From assembly GCF_004023665.1 (NCBI RefSeq), contig NZ_SAUF01000002.1:992001-1056000 (forward strand): a DNA stretch of 64,000 nucleotides, given 5' to 3'. Shown here one piece after another: positions 56,812 to 64,000 of the stretch. Numbering within the stretch: position 1 is the stretch's first letter; each line of letters opens with the position of its first letter. This DNA comes from Afifella aestuarii (GTDB taxonomy: Bacteria > Pseudomonadota > Alphaproteobacteria > Rhizobiales > Afifellaceae). The translations under genes were made by a program, and so were the position numbers. The notes beneath the pieces are model-generated. The model made no database searches. It had not been told where the DNA came from and saw only the letters and a list, made by a program, of their open reading frames with translations.

Positions 56812-57873
56812 TCAGCCGCCCGTCATGCTCATATGCCGTGCAACCGCCGGACGTCGGTGATGGCGATCGATGACGAAATCGTGCCCCTTCGGCTTACGGG
56901 TGATCGCTTCGTCGATGGCCTGCGCGAGGATCGCATTGCCTTCAGAGGCGCGCAATGGGGCCCGCAGATCGGCCGCATCTTCCTGGCCGAGACACATGAA
57001 GAGCGTGCCCGTGCACGTCACCCGCACGCGATTGCAGCTCTCGCAGAAATTATGCGTGAGCGGGGTGATGAAGCCGAGCCTGCCGCCTGTCTCCTCGACC
57101 TCGACGTACCGCGCCGGCCCGCCGGTCTTGTAGGGGATGTCCGTCATGGTGAAGCGCTCTGAAAGTCGCGCACGGACGGTGGAGAGCGGCAAATATTGGT
57201 CGGTGCGGTCGCCTTCGATCTCGCCGAGCGGCATCGTCTCGATCAGCGTCAGATCCATGCCCTGACCATGGGCAAAGCGGATCATCTCCGGGATTTCGTG
57301 TTCGTTCACGTCTTTCAACGCGACGACGTTGAGCTTCACCTGAAGTCCTGCGTCCTGCGCCGCCTTGAGGCCCGCCATCACGCGGCCGAGATCGCCCCAG
57401 CGTGTGATGGCCTTGAACTTGTCGTGATCGAGCGTGTCGAGGGAGACGTTGATCCGGCGCACGCCGAGTGCTGCGAGATCGTGCGCGTAACGTTCGAGCT
57501 GTGAACCGTTCGTCGTCAGGGTCAGCTCCTCCATCCGCCCGGTGGTGAGATGGCGCCCGAGCGCCTCGATCAGCCACATGATGTTGCGGCGCACGAGAGG
57601 CTCCCCGCCGGTCAGGCGCAGCTTGCGCACGCCTTTGTCGATAAAGGCGGTGCACAGGCGCTCCAATTCCTCAAGCGACAGAAGATCCCGCTTGGGCAGG
57701 AAGGTCATGTCCTCGGCCATGCAATAGACGCAGCGGAAATCGCAGCGGTCGGTCACTGAGACGCGCAGATAGGAGATCGACCGCCCGAACGGGTCGATCA
57801 TCGGCGCTGTCTCCGACGCCGTGTCGACCGGCGTGACGGTCGCGATGTCGGATGTCTGCACGATGGAATTCAC
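56812..57873 (-). CDS. moaA: GTP 3',8-cyclase MoaA
   Basis: 353 residues, radical SAM. N-terminal cluster ligands C44-x3-C48-x2-C51 ([11 protein letters not shown]), the GTP-binding [12 protein letters not shown], the C-terminal second cluster [21 protein letters not shown], and the C-terminal Gly-Gly. First step of molybdopterin synthesis, with MoaC elsewhere. The GTG at 57873 has GAGG at good spacing; an ATG at 57801 would begin just before the conserved core. Confidence 0.95.
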   Translation of the reverse strand: MNSIVQTSDIATVTPVDTASETAPMIDPFGRSISYLRVSVTDRCDFRCVYCMAEDMTFLPKRDLLSLEELERLCTAFIDKGVRKLRLTGGEPLVRRNIMWLIEALGRHLTTGRMEELTLTTNGSQLERYAHDLAALGVRRINVSLDTLDHDKFKAITRWGDLGRVMAGLKAAQDAGLQVKLNVVALKDVNEHEIPEMIRFAHGQGMDLTLIETMPLGEIEGDRTDQYLPLSTVRARLSERFTMTDIPYKTGGPARYVEVEETGGRLGFITPLTHNFCESCNRVRVTCTGTLFMCLGQEDAADLRAPLRASEGNAILAQAIDEAITRKPKGHDFVIDRHHRRPAVARHMSMTGG

Positions 57874-57969
57874 TGACGCCTCATTGTTCCGTTTGCCTGC
57901 CTTCCCTTCGCCTGCGATCGGCAAATGGTGCTGGCAAGTCGTTTCCCGCCCTTATAGGAGAAGAATGTA

Positions 57970-58386
57970 ATGGCCCCGCCGTCCGCGTCAAATGGCAGCG
58001 CGGCGCCGGAGCCCCTTGAAGGAGACATGATGGCGGAACCCTGGCCGACCGAAATCCGTCTGAAGAAGGACCGGCACATGCTGGCCGTCAGTTTTGAGAG
58101 CGGCGAGACGTTCGAGCTGCCGGCGGAGTATCTGCGGGTCTTTTCACCCTCCGCCGAGGTGCAGGGGCATTCGCCGTCCGAGCGCAAGCTCGTCTCGGGA
58201 AAGGCCGATGTGATGGTGATCGAAGTCGAACCGATCGGCAATTACGCCGTCCGTCTGCATTTCGACGATCTGCACAACAGCGGGATCTTCACCTGGTCCT
58301 ATCTCTACCGGCTCGGACAGGACTTCGGCTCCCTGTGGGCGGGCTATCTGGAAGAGCTGGCCGAAAACGGTCTCTCCCGCCGCTGA
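57970..58386 (+). CDS. DUF971 (GBBH-like N-terminal domain) protein
   Basis: 138 residues. The core WPTEIRLKKDRHMLAVSFESGETFELPAEYLRVFSPSAEVQGH and DLHNSGIFTWSYLYRLG match the DUF971/GBBH-like family, whose domain is also the N-terminus of gamma-butyrobetaine hydroxylases. Function is not established; some members are linked to Fe-S or thiol chemistry. ATG at 57970 has AGGAGAA upstream, while an ATGATG at 58027 has a better AAGGAG, so the start is uncertain. Divergent from moaA, with only 96 bp between the starts. Confidence 0.85.
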   Translation: MAPPSASNGSAAPEPLEGDMMAEPWPTEIRLKKDRHMLAVSFESGETFELPAEYLRVFSPSAEVQGHSPSERKLVSGKADVMVIEVEPIGNYAVRLHFDDLHNSGIFTWSYLYRLGQDFGSLWAGYLEELAENGLSRR

Positions 58387-58418
58387 ACGGGGCAGGTGGG
58401 ACTTCTCTCAGAGCTCAG

Positions 58419-58490
58419 AACGAAAACGGTCGGCGCAGGCGCCGCCCCATGGAGCTTGAAACGAAAACGGCCGGCGCAAGCGCCGGCCGT
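58419..58490. terminator. Two tandem related hairpins (duplicated terminator)
   Basis: A 26-bp unit at 58419-58444 recurs at 58460-58485 with two mismatches. The second copy extends to a perfect hairpin ACGGCCGGCGC-AA-GCGCCGGCCGT (58467-58490). On the minus strand this stem is followed by a TTTTC run, so it terminates the L,D-transpeptidase gene; it also sits after the DUF971 gene. Confidence 0.75.
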
Positions 58491-58515
58491 CGCTAAATCG
58501 TGTCGTCGAATCGCC

Positions 58516-59118
58516 CTAGCGGCGCACGACCACCTTCGTGCCGACATTAACCCGTTCGTAGAGGTCTGTGACGTCGTCGTTGGTCATGCGAATGCAGCCC
58601 GAGGAGACCGCCGTGCCGATCGTCCAGGGCTCGTTCGAACCGTGGATGCGATAGTAGGTGTTGCCGATGTAGAGCGCGCGGGCACCGAGCGGATTGTTGG
58701 GGCCACCCTCCATATGCGCCGGCAGGCCCGGCTGACGCTTGCGCATCGCCGGCGGCGGCGTCCAGCCCGGCCACTCCGCCTTGCGCGTCACGCGGTGCGT
58801 GCCGGCCCACTGGAAACCCTCGCGGCCGACGCCGACGCCGTATTTCAGCGCCTTGCCGTCTTCCATCACGTAGTAGAGGCGGCGCTCGCCGGTATCCACG
58901 ATGATCGTGTTCGGGCCGTAAGGGCCAGTGTAATCCACCACCTCACGCTGCACCGGAGACTTGCCATGGAGGCGGGAGCCCGGGCCGAAGCTCAGCCATT
59001 GCTTGGAAACGGGATCAAAAAATCTTGCCGTCGGCTGCGCCGAGGCGTTGGGAGCAAAAGAAACGGCGCTAACAAGCGCCACAGCGACCGCAGTCGCAAG
59101 TAATCCAAACTTTCTCAT
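58516..59118 (-). CDS. L,D-transpeptidase (YkuD domain)
   Basis: 200 residues with signal peptide about 1-27 (NASAQP). YkuD catalytic motif HGSNEPWTIGTAVSSGCIRM near 159-178 with His and the nucleophilic Cys in SSGCIR. Crosslinks peptidoglycan (3-3) or anchors proteins in the periplasm. Compact, single-domain, no extra peptidoglycan-binding repeat. ATG at 59118 has a weak GGGGAC upstream. Confidence 0.93.
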   Translation of the reverse strand: MRKFGLLATAVAVALVSAVSFAPNASAQPTARFFDPVSKQWLSFGPGSRLHGKSPVQREVVDYTGPYGPNTIIVDTGERRLYYVMEDGKALKYGVGVGREGFQWAGTHRVTRKAEWPGWTPPPAMRKRQPGLPAHMEGGPNNPLGARALYIGNTYYRIHGSNEPWTIGTAVSSGCIRMTNDDVTDLYERVNVGTKVVVRR

Positions 59119-59365
59119 TACCGTCCCCGGAAAGGCTGGCGAGTTGATGTGTCACTTTAACCTCTGTGTCGAATCGCTCTCAAAAGGCAAGCACCGGGCG
59201 GCCCGCGGTGCGGCGCCTTGACGCTTTTGCAACCGTATGTGGCTCGCCTGCCACGCTCGGCCCCGGGCGTCGTCGGCAAGTCTTCCCCACCGCGCCGCCG
59301 ACAGCGCGTCTTGCGCTGCCGCATTTGATTGCTAAAGCAACCTCAGCTGAGCCAACGGACAGGTC

Positions 59366-60223
59366 ATGGCCGATTTCATTCTCACCTTCTCCTGCCCCAA
59401 TCGTCCGGGCATCGTCGCAGCCGTCGCGACCTCACTCGTCTCCAGTGGCTACAACATCCTGGAGGCGCAGCAATTCGATGATGCCGAAACCGGCCACTTC
59501 TTCATGCGGGTTCTCTTCAATCCCGTGCTGGAAGGGGCCGACATCGAAGAGTTCCGCGAAAAGCTCGCGGAGATCGGCGAGCGCTTCGAAATGGAGCTGA
59601 CGCTGCGCGACCGCAGCGTGAAGCCGAAGGTCATGCTCCTCGTCTCGAAATTCGATCATTGCCTGGCCGACCTTCTCTACCGCTGGCGGATCGGCGAATT
59701 GCCGATGCAGATCACCGCCATCGTCTCCAACCATCCGCGCGAGGCCTTGCAGCTGCCGGAGCTCGATGAGGTGCCGTTTCATCATCTGCCGGTGACGGCC
59801 GCGACGAAGCCCGAACAGGAGGCGAAACTCTGGGATCTGATCGAAGAGACGGAGACGGAGTTCGTCGTTCTCGCCCGCTATATGCAGGTTCTGTCAGACG
59901 AGCTGTCGACCAAGCTCGCCGGGCGCTGCATCAACATCCATCATTCGTTCCTGCCGGGCTTCAAGGGCGCCAGACCGTACCATCAGGCGCATGAGCGCGG
60001 CGTGAAGCTGATCGGGGCGACGGCGCATTTCGTCACGCCCGACCTCGACGAGGGGCCGATCATCGAGCAGGACGTGGAGCGCATCTCGCATCGCCACACG
60101 CCCGCCGATCTCATCGCCAAAGGCCGTGACATCGAACGCCGGGTGCTTGCGCGCGCATTGCACTACGTGCTCGACGATCGCGTCATCATCTCTGGGCGAA
60201 AGACGGTGGTCTTCTACGATTAA
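59366..60223 (+). CDS. purU: Formyltetrahydrofolate deformylase
   Basis: 285 residues. N-terminal ACT domain ([28 protein letters not shown]) and C-terminal formyltransferase-like domain with the catalytic Asn-His-Asp set ([31 protein letters not shown]). Hydrolyses 10-formyl-THF to THF and formate, balancing one-carbon pools. Start ATG with GGACAGG upstream. The stop overlaps that of the convergent membrane protein by 4 bp. Confidence 0.96.
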   Translation: MADFILTFSCPNRPGIVAAVATSLVSSGYNILEAQQFDDAETGHFFMRVLFNPVLEGADIEEFREKLAEIGERFEMELTLRDRSVKPKVMLLVSKFDHCLADLLYRWRIGELPMQITAIVSNHPREALQLPELDEVPFHHLPVTAATKPEQEAKLWDLIEETETEFVVLARYMQVLSDELSTKLAGRCINIHHSFLPGFKGARPYHQAHERGVKLIGATAHFVTPDLDEGPIIEQDVERISHRHTPADLIAKGRDIERRVLARALHYVLDDRVIISGRKTVVFYD

Positions 60224-60840
60224 AGGGAATCCTGCAGCAGCTTCTCGATTTTGCGCCGCTCCCGGCGCGAGCGAATTTGCTGAGAATCGCTGGTCGTCGG
60301 GCAGATCTGGATATCGTCGTCCGTATGCCGGATCTCGAAGGTCCGGCGTGCCCCTGCGAGGAGATCGTCGGCACCGTAGACGATCACGGCGGTCAGCTCG
60401 AGAGATCGGACCGAGGCGAGCCACTCCTCGTTCGATCCCTGTCCCTCATTGTCGCCGATCGTCAAGATCAGGTCGTGGAACGTGCCGATGTCGAGATATT
60501 CGCCGGCTTTCAGCGGCCCCTGCTTCATGCGCGAGCGGGGATCAGCGTCGAGCGCGTCGCCGAGATCGCGGAGATCCGTCAGCTCCTGCCTATAGGTCTT
60601 GTCGTCGGTGGTGACGAAGGCGATGAGGCTCGTCAGGTAGATCGCCTCCGCGCTCATATTGCTGATCAGGCAGCGAGCTTCCGTGCCGAGGCCTCCGCCG
60701 CGATTGATGAGGACGGTCGAGCGCCAGCGGCGCCTGTAGGCGACGAGCAGGAGCTGCAGGTAAACGAACCAGACGAGCAGCATGAGCAGGCTCGTAATGG
60801 CTGAGAAAGCGCCGGAATATTGCTGGATCCAAGACCACAT
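60220..60840 (-). CDS. Membrane-anchored protein of unknown function
   Basis: 206 residues. One membrane helix near the N-terminus (about 12-34, [23 protein letters not shown]), then a basic segment and a cytoplasmic domain with a beta-rich middle and an Arg-rich C-terminus ([12 protein letters not shown]). No signature I recognise. Codon use and reading frame are consistent with a real gene. Convergent with purU with a 4-bp overlap; probably monocistronic. Confidence 0.65.
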   Translation of the reverse strand: MWSWIQQYSGAFSAITSLLMLLVWFVYLQLLLVAYRRRWRSTVLINRGGGLGTEARCLISNMSAEAIYLTSLIAFVTTDDKTYRQELTDLRDLGDALDADPRSRMKQGPLKAGEYLDIGTFHDLILTIGDNEGQGSNEEWLASVRSLELTAVIVYGADDLLAGARRTFEIRHTDDDIQICPTTSDSQQIRSRRERRKIEKLLQDSL

Positions 60841-60981
60841 GCGCGCCGAAACTAGGCGGCACTTGCGACGCGTCTAGAGAGAGATGTCGGTTCTTCGTTT
60901 AGGCGCCATAATTTCCGCGAGCATGGGAACTCTGCGAGATCATTCGCGAAGAGCCTGGGAAAAAGTCATGAGCCGGAAAAA

Positions 60982-61056
60982 TGGTGGGCGCGACAGGGAT
61001 TGAACCTGTGACCCCTGCCGTGTGAAGGCAGTGCTCTCCCGCTGAGCTACGCGCCC
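60982..61056 (-). tRNA. tRNA-Val (CAC)
   Basis: Reads 5'-3' on the minus strand from 61056: acceptor stem GGGCGCG/CGCGCCC, D-arm TAGCTCAGCGGGAGAGC, anticodon stem CTGCC/GGCAG with loop TTCACAC (anticodon CAC, Val), T-arm ACAGGTTCAATCCCTGT, discriminator A and an encoded CCA (60982-60984). No intron. Upstream is a short intergenic gap to gph. Confidence 0.96.
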
Positions 61057-61108
61057 GACTCGCAGCAGCGATTTGGCACGGAGCCGCGCCGCGGTCAAGC
61101 CGGCGCGC

Positions 61109-61801
61109 TCATTCCACGGCTGCCGATCCCCCGCGCGTTTCAAGAAGCCTTGCGGCGAGTGCGGGTGTGAGCTGCGAATAGCTGTCGATGATGACGTCGG
61201 GACGAAGCTCGGCCATCGGTTTCGTCGTGTAGCCGAAAGGCACACCGATGACCGGAACGAAAGCCGCACGCGCCGCCGCGATATCGGCTGCCGAATCGCC
61301 GACCATCAAAGCGGCGTCGGGCTTGCCGCCCGCAGCTTCGATGGTTTCCAGAAGATGTGCCGGATCGGGTTTGCGCTTGGCCACCGAATCGGCGCCGAGC
61401 ACGGCCTGGAATCTATTCAGAAGCCCGAGCTGATCGAGAAGCAGCTTCGACATGCCGACGCGCTTGTTGGTGCACACGGCGAAGCTCCAGCCTTCCGCTT
61501 CGAGCGTATCGAGCGCGCTCACAAGTCCCGGAAAGGGCCTGCTTTCGACGCAGATATGTTCCTCGTAATGGGCGAGGAAGACCTCCAGCAATCGGTCGAG
61601 TTCTTTCGGCGCCACCTTGCGCCCGGAGAGCTTCAGACCCTCTTCGATCATGGCGCGCGCACCGCGCGAGATGCATGGCATGATCCGCTCGCGCGGGGCA
61701 GGGGGCAGGCCGTGCCCGCCAAGAATATGGTCGAGCGTCGCCAGGAGATCGGGGGCGGTGTCGACGAGCGTGCCGTCGAGATCGAAGACGATGAGGGACA
61801 T
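61109..61801 (-). CDS. gph: HAD phosphoglycolate phosphatase (second copy)
   Basis: 230 residues, HAD superfamily. Motif I VFDLDGTLVDTAP, motif II VCTNK, Lys motif KRKPDP, motif IV VGDSAADIAAARAA. Housekeeping Gph dephosphorylates 2-phosphoglycolate formed in DNA repair. Less similar to the cbb-operon copy than expected for a recent duplication, from a visual comparison. ATG at 61801. Confidence 0.9.
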   Translation of the reverse strand: MSLIVFDLDGTLVDTAPDLLATLDHILGGHGLPPAPRERIMPCISRGARAMIEEGLKLSGRKVAPKELDRLLEVFLAHYEEHICVESRPFPGLVSALDTLEAEGWSFAVCTNKRVGMSKLLLDQLGLLNRFQAVLGADSVAKRKPDPAHLLETIEAAGGKPDAALMVGDSAADIAAARAAFVPVIGVPFGYTTKPMAELRPDVIIDSYSQLTPALAARLLETRGGSAAVE

Positions 61802-61997
61802 GGCGTTGGGCTAGCCGAGGCGCGAGGCGGGTGCAAGCGAGCGAAGGGCGGTCGTCCCATCGCGCGCGCCGGTATCAAGATAAGGCGGGCCGCTTGCCTG
61901 CCAGAAGAGGCTGGTGTGAATTGAGAAAGCAGCCGCGGCCGGCCGATGGGTATCCCGCCGGCCGAGGTGATGCGAAGACCGCCAGAAAGAGGTGTCC

Positions 61998-62621
61998 GTG
62001 TCCGATCATCCATCTTCCGCGCATTGGCTTGATCGGCTCGAAAACGGTCACAGGCGTCGTTACGGCGCCGGGGAGACGATTGCTCATCCCGATGCAGAGA
62101 CGGACCGGCTGTTTGTGCTCAAGACGGGGATGGCTCGCATCTGCCTCAACGGCGCGACCAAGGCGCTGACGCTCTCCTATCTGCGCCCCGGCGGCATCTA
62201 TGTGACGCATACGCGCGCCTGGGTGGAGGCGCTGGAAGATTGCGAGATCGTGAGCTGGCCGGTGCGCGAGATGCTGACGCTTGTCTCCCGCCATCCGGAG
62301 CTCGCTGTGGAAGCTCTGCGCGATATCGGCCAGGTGCTTTCGGGCGCGCTTGATCTGATCGAAGATCTCGCCTTCCGTCCGGTGGAATCGCGGCTTGCCC
62401 GCTTTCTGCTTCTGGAGAGCGCGCGGCAGAAGAATGTCCGCATCCGCCTTATCGACCACACCGAAGCTCTGGCAAGTGCGCTCGGCACCTCGCGCCAGAC
62501 GCTGTCGACGCTCGTCAACAAGCTCATCCGCGACGGTGTCGTCAGCCGTGAGGGCCGCGAGCACCTTTTGATCCTCGCGCCGGCACGGCTTGAAGAACTG
62601 AGTGCGCTGTCGCCCGGCTGA
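61998..62621 (+). CDS. Crp/Fnr-family regulator resembling the CO sensor CooA
   Basis: 207 residues with an effector (cNMP-like) domain about 10-120 and a winged HTH (GTSRQTLSTLVNKLIRDG at about 163-180). It has only two Cys (49, 82), so it is not an Fe-S FNR. The segment LRPGGIYVTHTRAWVEALED matches the CooA haem-site segment as I recall it from Rhodospirillum and Carboxydothermus; His71 aligns with the proximal His (His77/His82), while the Cys75 position is Val. IEDLAF and TSRQT also agree. Likely haem-based CO sensor for cowN, 93 bp downstream. GTG at 61998 with AAGAGG upstream; another GTG at 61992. A leader hairpin (CGGCCGG/CCGGCCG, 61936-61964) precedes it. Confidence 0.75.
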   Translation: MSDHPSSAHWLDRLENGHRRRYGAGETIAHPDAETDRLFVLKTGMARICLNGATKALTLSYLRPGGIYVTHTRAWVEALEDCEIVSWPVREMLTLVSRHPELAVEALRDIGQVLSGALDLIEDLAFRPVESRLARFLLLESARQKNVRIRLIDHTEALASALGTSRQTLSTLVNKLIRDGVVSREGREHLLILAPARLEELSALSPG

Positions 62622-62673
62622 CAGCGCGGCAGACGCGCGTGCCTCATAATCTGTCGCTCCGGCTTATGGGGAC

Positions 62674-62693
62674 GGTCTTTCGCGCGAAAGACC
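62674..62693. promoter_or_regulatory. Perfect 20-bp palindrome before cowN
   Basis: GGTCTTTCGCGCGAAAGACC is a perfect inverted repeat 21 bp before the cowN ATG. It does not fit the CooA (TGTCG-N6-CGACA) or FNR (TTGAT-N4-ATCAA) consensus. A lone TGTCG half-site is at 62652. It could be an operator or a leader-RNA hairpin upstream of the GGGAGAGG binding site. Confidence 0.55.
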
Positions 62694-62714
62694 AGGGGAG
62701 AGGATCAGCAGACG

Positions 62715-63002
62715 ATGGCCAGTCAAGCCGCCGATCGCGGCGACCGTTACGTGAGTTTTCTGGGGCTCGATTGCGATGCCAAGGCCGAAGCCATGATGGG
62801 AATGCTGTCGGGGGCGATGCGCACGAGCAGCTCGCAATGGGTCGGCTACTTTGAGCAAAAGCTCGCCGAGAACCAGAAGATGGGCCGTGACAGCCTTTAC
62901 TTCGTCGGCAGCCAGGTCAACGCGCTCTCCGCCTTCTTCGAGGAGGAGGGCGACGAGGCGGCGCTGTCGCTCCTCGCAGAGCTGGAAGACAAATGCTGCT
63001 GA
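62715..63002 (+). CDS. cowN: CowN, CO-tolerance protein for nitrogenase
   Basis: 95 residues, the family's size. Shared features with CowN: RYVSF at 11-15, Asp19-Cys20, YFEQKL near 45-50, an acidic C-terminal stretch and a terminal Cys-Cys (LEDKCC). CowN protects nitrogenase from inhibition by CO and permits N2-dependent growth when CO is present. ATG at 62715 with GGGAGAGG upstream. Preceded by a CooA-like regulator on the same strand. No nif genes are in the window, so nitrogen fixation itself is inferred. Confidence 0.88.
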   Translation: MASQAADRGDRYVSFLGLDCDAKAEAMMGMLSGAMRTSSSQWVGYFEQKLAENQKMGRDSLYFVGSQVNALSAFFEEEGDEAALSLLAELEDKCC

Positions 63003-63160
63003 AGGGGCGATGGCAAGTGTCTGGGCGCAGCGTCTCTCTGTAGTGCCTTAGGACGCGAAGGCGGGACGCCGCGATCATCCCCGAGTGCCCGAACGCTGGC
63101 ATACAGCCGCCGGTCGCTCAAAGGCTTTGCGCTGCTCCCGCCCTGCGAAGGAGTCGCCGA

Positions 63161-64000
63161 TCAGGCGCCGACCCATCCCTCCCTCACAGCCTGATGGGCG
63201 TAATAGCTGATGATCAGATCGGCGCCGGCGCGTTTCATGGCCAGCAGGCTTTCATGCACACTCGCGGCCTCGTTGAGGGCGCCGGCATCTGCCGCGAACC
63301 GGATCATCGCGTATTCGCCGCCGACCTGATAGCAGGCGAGAGGCAGAAGCGTGCGCTCGCGCAGACGCGTCAGCACATCGAGATAGGCGAGACCCGGTTT
63401 GACCATAAGCATGTCCGCGGCCTCGGCTTCATCGAGCAGAGATTCCAGCAAGGCTTCGCGTCCGTTGGCGGGGTCCATCTGATAGGAGAGGCGGTCGCCG
63501 TTCAGATTGCATCCTGCGGCGGCGCGGAACGGACCGTAGAACGCCGAGGCGAATTTCGAAGAATACGCCATGATGGGCGCGTTCGTGTGCCCGCCTGCGT
63601 CGAGCGCGCGCCGGATGGCCGCGACCTGACCATCCATCATGGCTGAAGGGGCGACCATATCGGCACCGGCCTCCACAGCGACCAAAGCCTGCCGGCCGAG
63701 ATTTTCAAGCGTCGCATCGTTGTCGACACTGCCGGCACGATGGACGCCGCAATGTCCGTGATCTGTGTACTCGCAAAAGCAATTGTCCGTTATGACAACA
63801 AGCTCTGGCACCTCACGTTTGGCAACGGCCACCATCCGCGCCATCAGGCCTTGCGGGTTCCAGGTGTCGCTTCCGTCGGCATCCTTGTGGTGGGAGATGC
63901 CGAAGAGGATGACGGCTTTCACGCCGTCCTTTGCGATCCGATTGATTTCCCTCGCGAAAGATCGCTCCGGCACACGGGAGATCCCCGGCATGGTCGGAAT
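63161..64000 (-). CDS. hemB: Delta-aminolevulinic acid dehydratase (5' end outside window)
   Basis: C-terminal 279 or more residues of porphobilinogen synthase; the N-terminus lies beyond 64000. Metal-site Cys cluster [15 protein letters not shown], active-site Lys residues in [16 protein letters not shown] and [10 protein letters not shown], and the C-terminal [19 protein letters not shown] are all intact. Condenses two ALA to porphobilinogen for haem, cobalamin and possibly bacteriochlorophyll. Frame continues to the window edge (codons before the visible Met read I-P-T). Confidence 0.95.
   Translation of the reverse strand: MPTMPGISRVPERSFAREINRIAKDGVKAVILFGISHHKDADGSDTWNPQGLMARMVAVAKREVPELVVITDNCFCEYTDHGHCGVHRAGSVDNDATLENLGRQALVAVEAGADMVAPSAMMDGQVAAIRRALDAGGHTNAPIMAYSSKFASAFYGPFRAAAGCNLNGDRLSYQMDPANGREALLESLLDEAEAADMLMVKPGLAYLDVLTRLRERTLLPLACYQVGGEYAMIRFAADAGALNEAASVHESLLAMKRAGADLIISYYAHQAVREGWVGA

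Noticed and set aside
62652-62667. CooA consensus site (TGTCG-N6-CGACA) before cowN
   Set aside because: Only the left half-site TGTCG is present; the right half does not match.

Overview
The window is GC-rich chromosomal DNA from an alphaproteobacterium, most likely a Hyphomicrobiales purple-non-sulfur-type or facultatively autotrophic bacterium. The evidence is a LysR-controlled Calvin-cycle operon with red-type (form IC) RuBisCO and CbbX, an ATGA-coupled urease operon, classical menaquinone genes, and cowN, which is known from nitrogen fixers. Alphaproteobacteria that make menaquinone beside ubiquinone include the Rhodobium/Afifella group. That placement is inference. No 16S rRNA is present, and I saw no prophage, insertion sequence or CRISPR array.

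Layout. 1-6.1 kb: a urease operon from ureC to ureG, interleaved with a DUF1311 protein, an orphan AbrB-type regulator, a GNAT, a LysE exporter and a YrhK protein. 6.1-17.2 kb: cbbR diverges from cbbF-P-T-A-L-S-X-E, followed by a thioredoxin-fold protein and phosphoglycolate phosphatase. 17.3-18.5 kb: an ABM monooxygenase and an Asp/Glu racemase-family enzyme. 18.6-24.9 kb: menF-D-B-C with menE converging. 25-27.2 kb: a secreted lipase-fold RTX protein. 27.3-37.6 kb: an oligopeptide/amine uptake and oxidation module around an XRE-cupin regulator. 37.6-44.7 kb: dusA, an aspartic protease, cobS/cobT, a PleC/PdhS-like kinase, a GST and a UDG-family protein. 44.7-47.2 kb: an Lrp regulator, an unrecognised two-gene cassette with a Cys-rich protein, and a beta-hydroxyacid dehydrogenase. 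47.3-51.6 kb: adenine deaminase and a polar amino-acid ABC transporter without its ATPase. 51.8-58.4 kb: mobA/mobB/moaA interspersed with Mrp, two transporters and a DUF971 protein. 58.5-64 kb: an L,D-transpeptidase, purU, tRNA-Val, a second gph, a CooA-like regulator beside cowN, and truncated hemB.

How it fits together. The cbb operon encodes most of CO2 fixation plus RuBisCO repair and 2-phosphoglycolate removal. Urease supplies ammonia and CO2. The men genes make the low-potential quinone. Molybdenum cofactor, cobalamin and haem genes serve redox enzymes. The most interesting locus is at 61.9-63.0 kb: a Crp/Fnr-family protein resembling the haem CO sensor CooA, with the distal-pocket/haem-ligand His aligned, followed by cowN, which protects nitrogenase from CO. 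A perfect 20-bp palindrome lies just before cowN.
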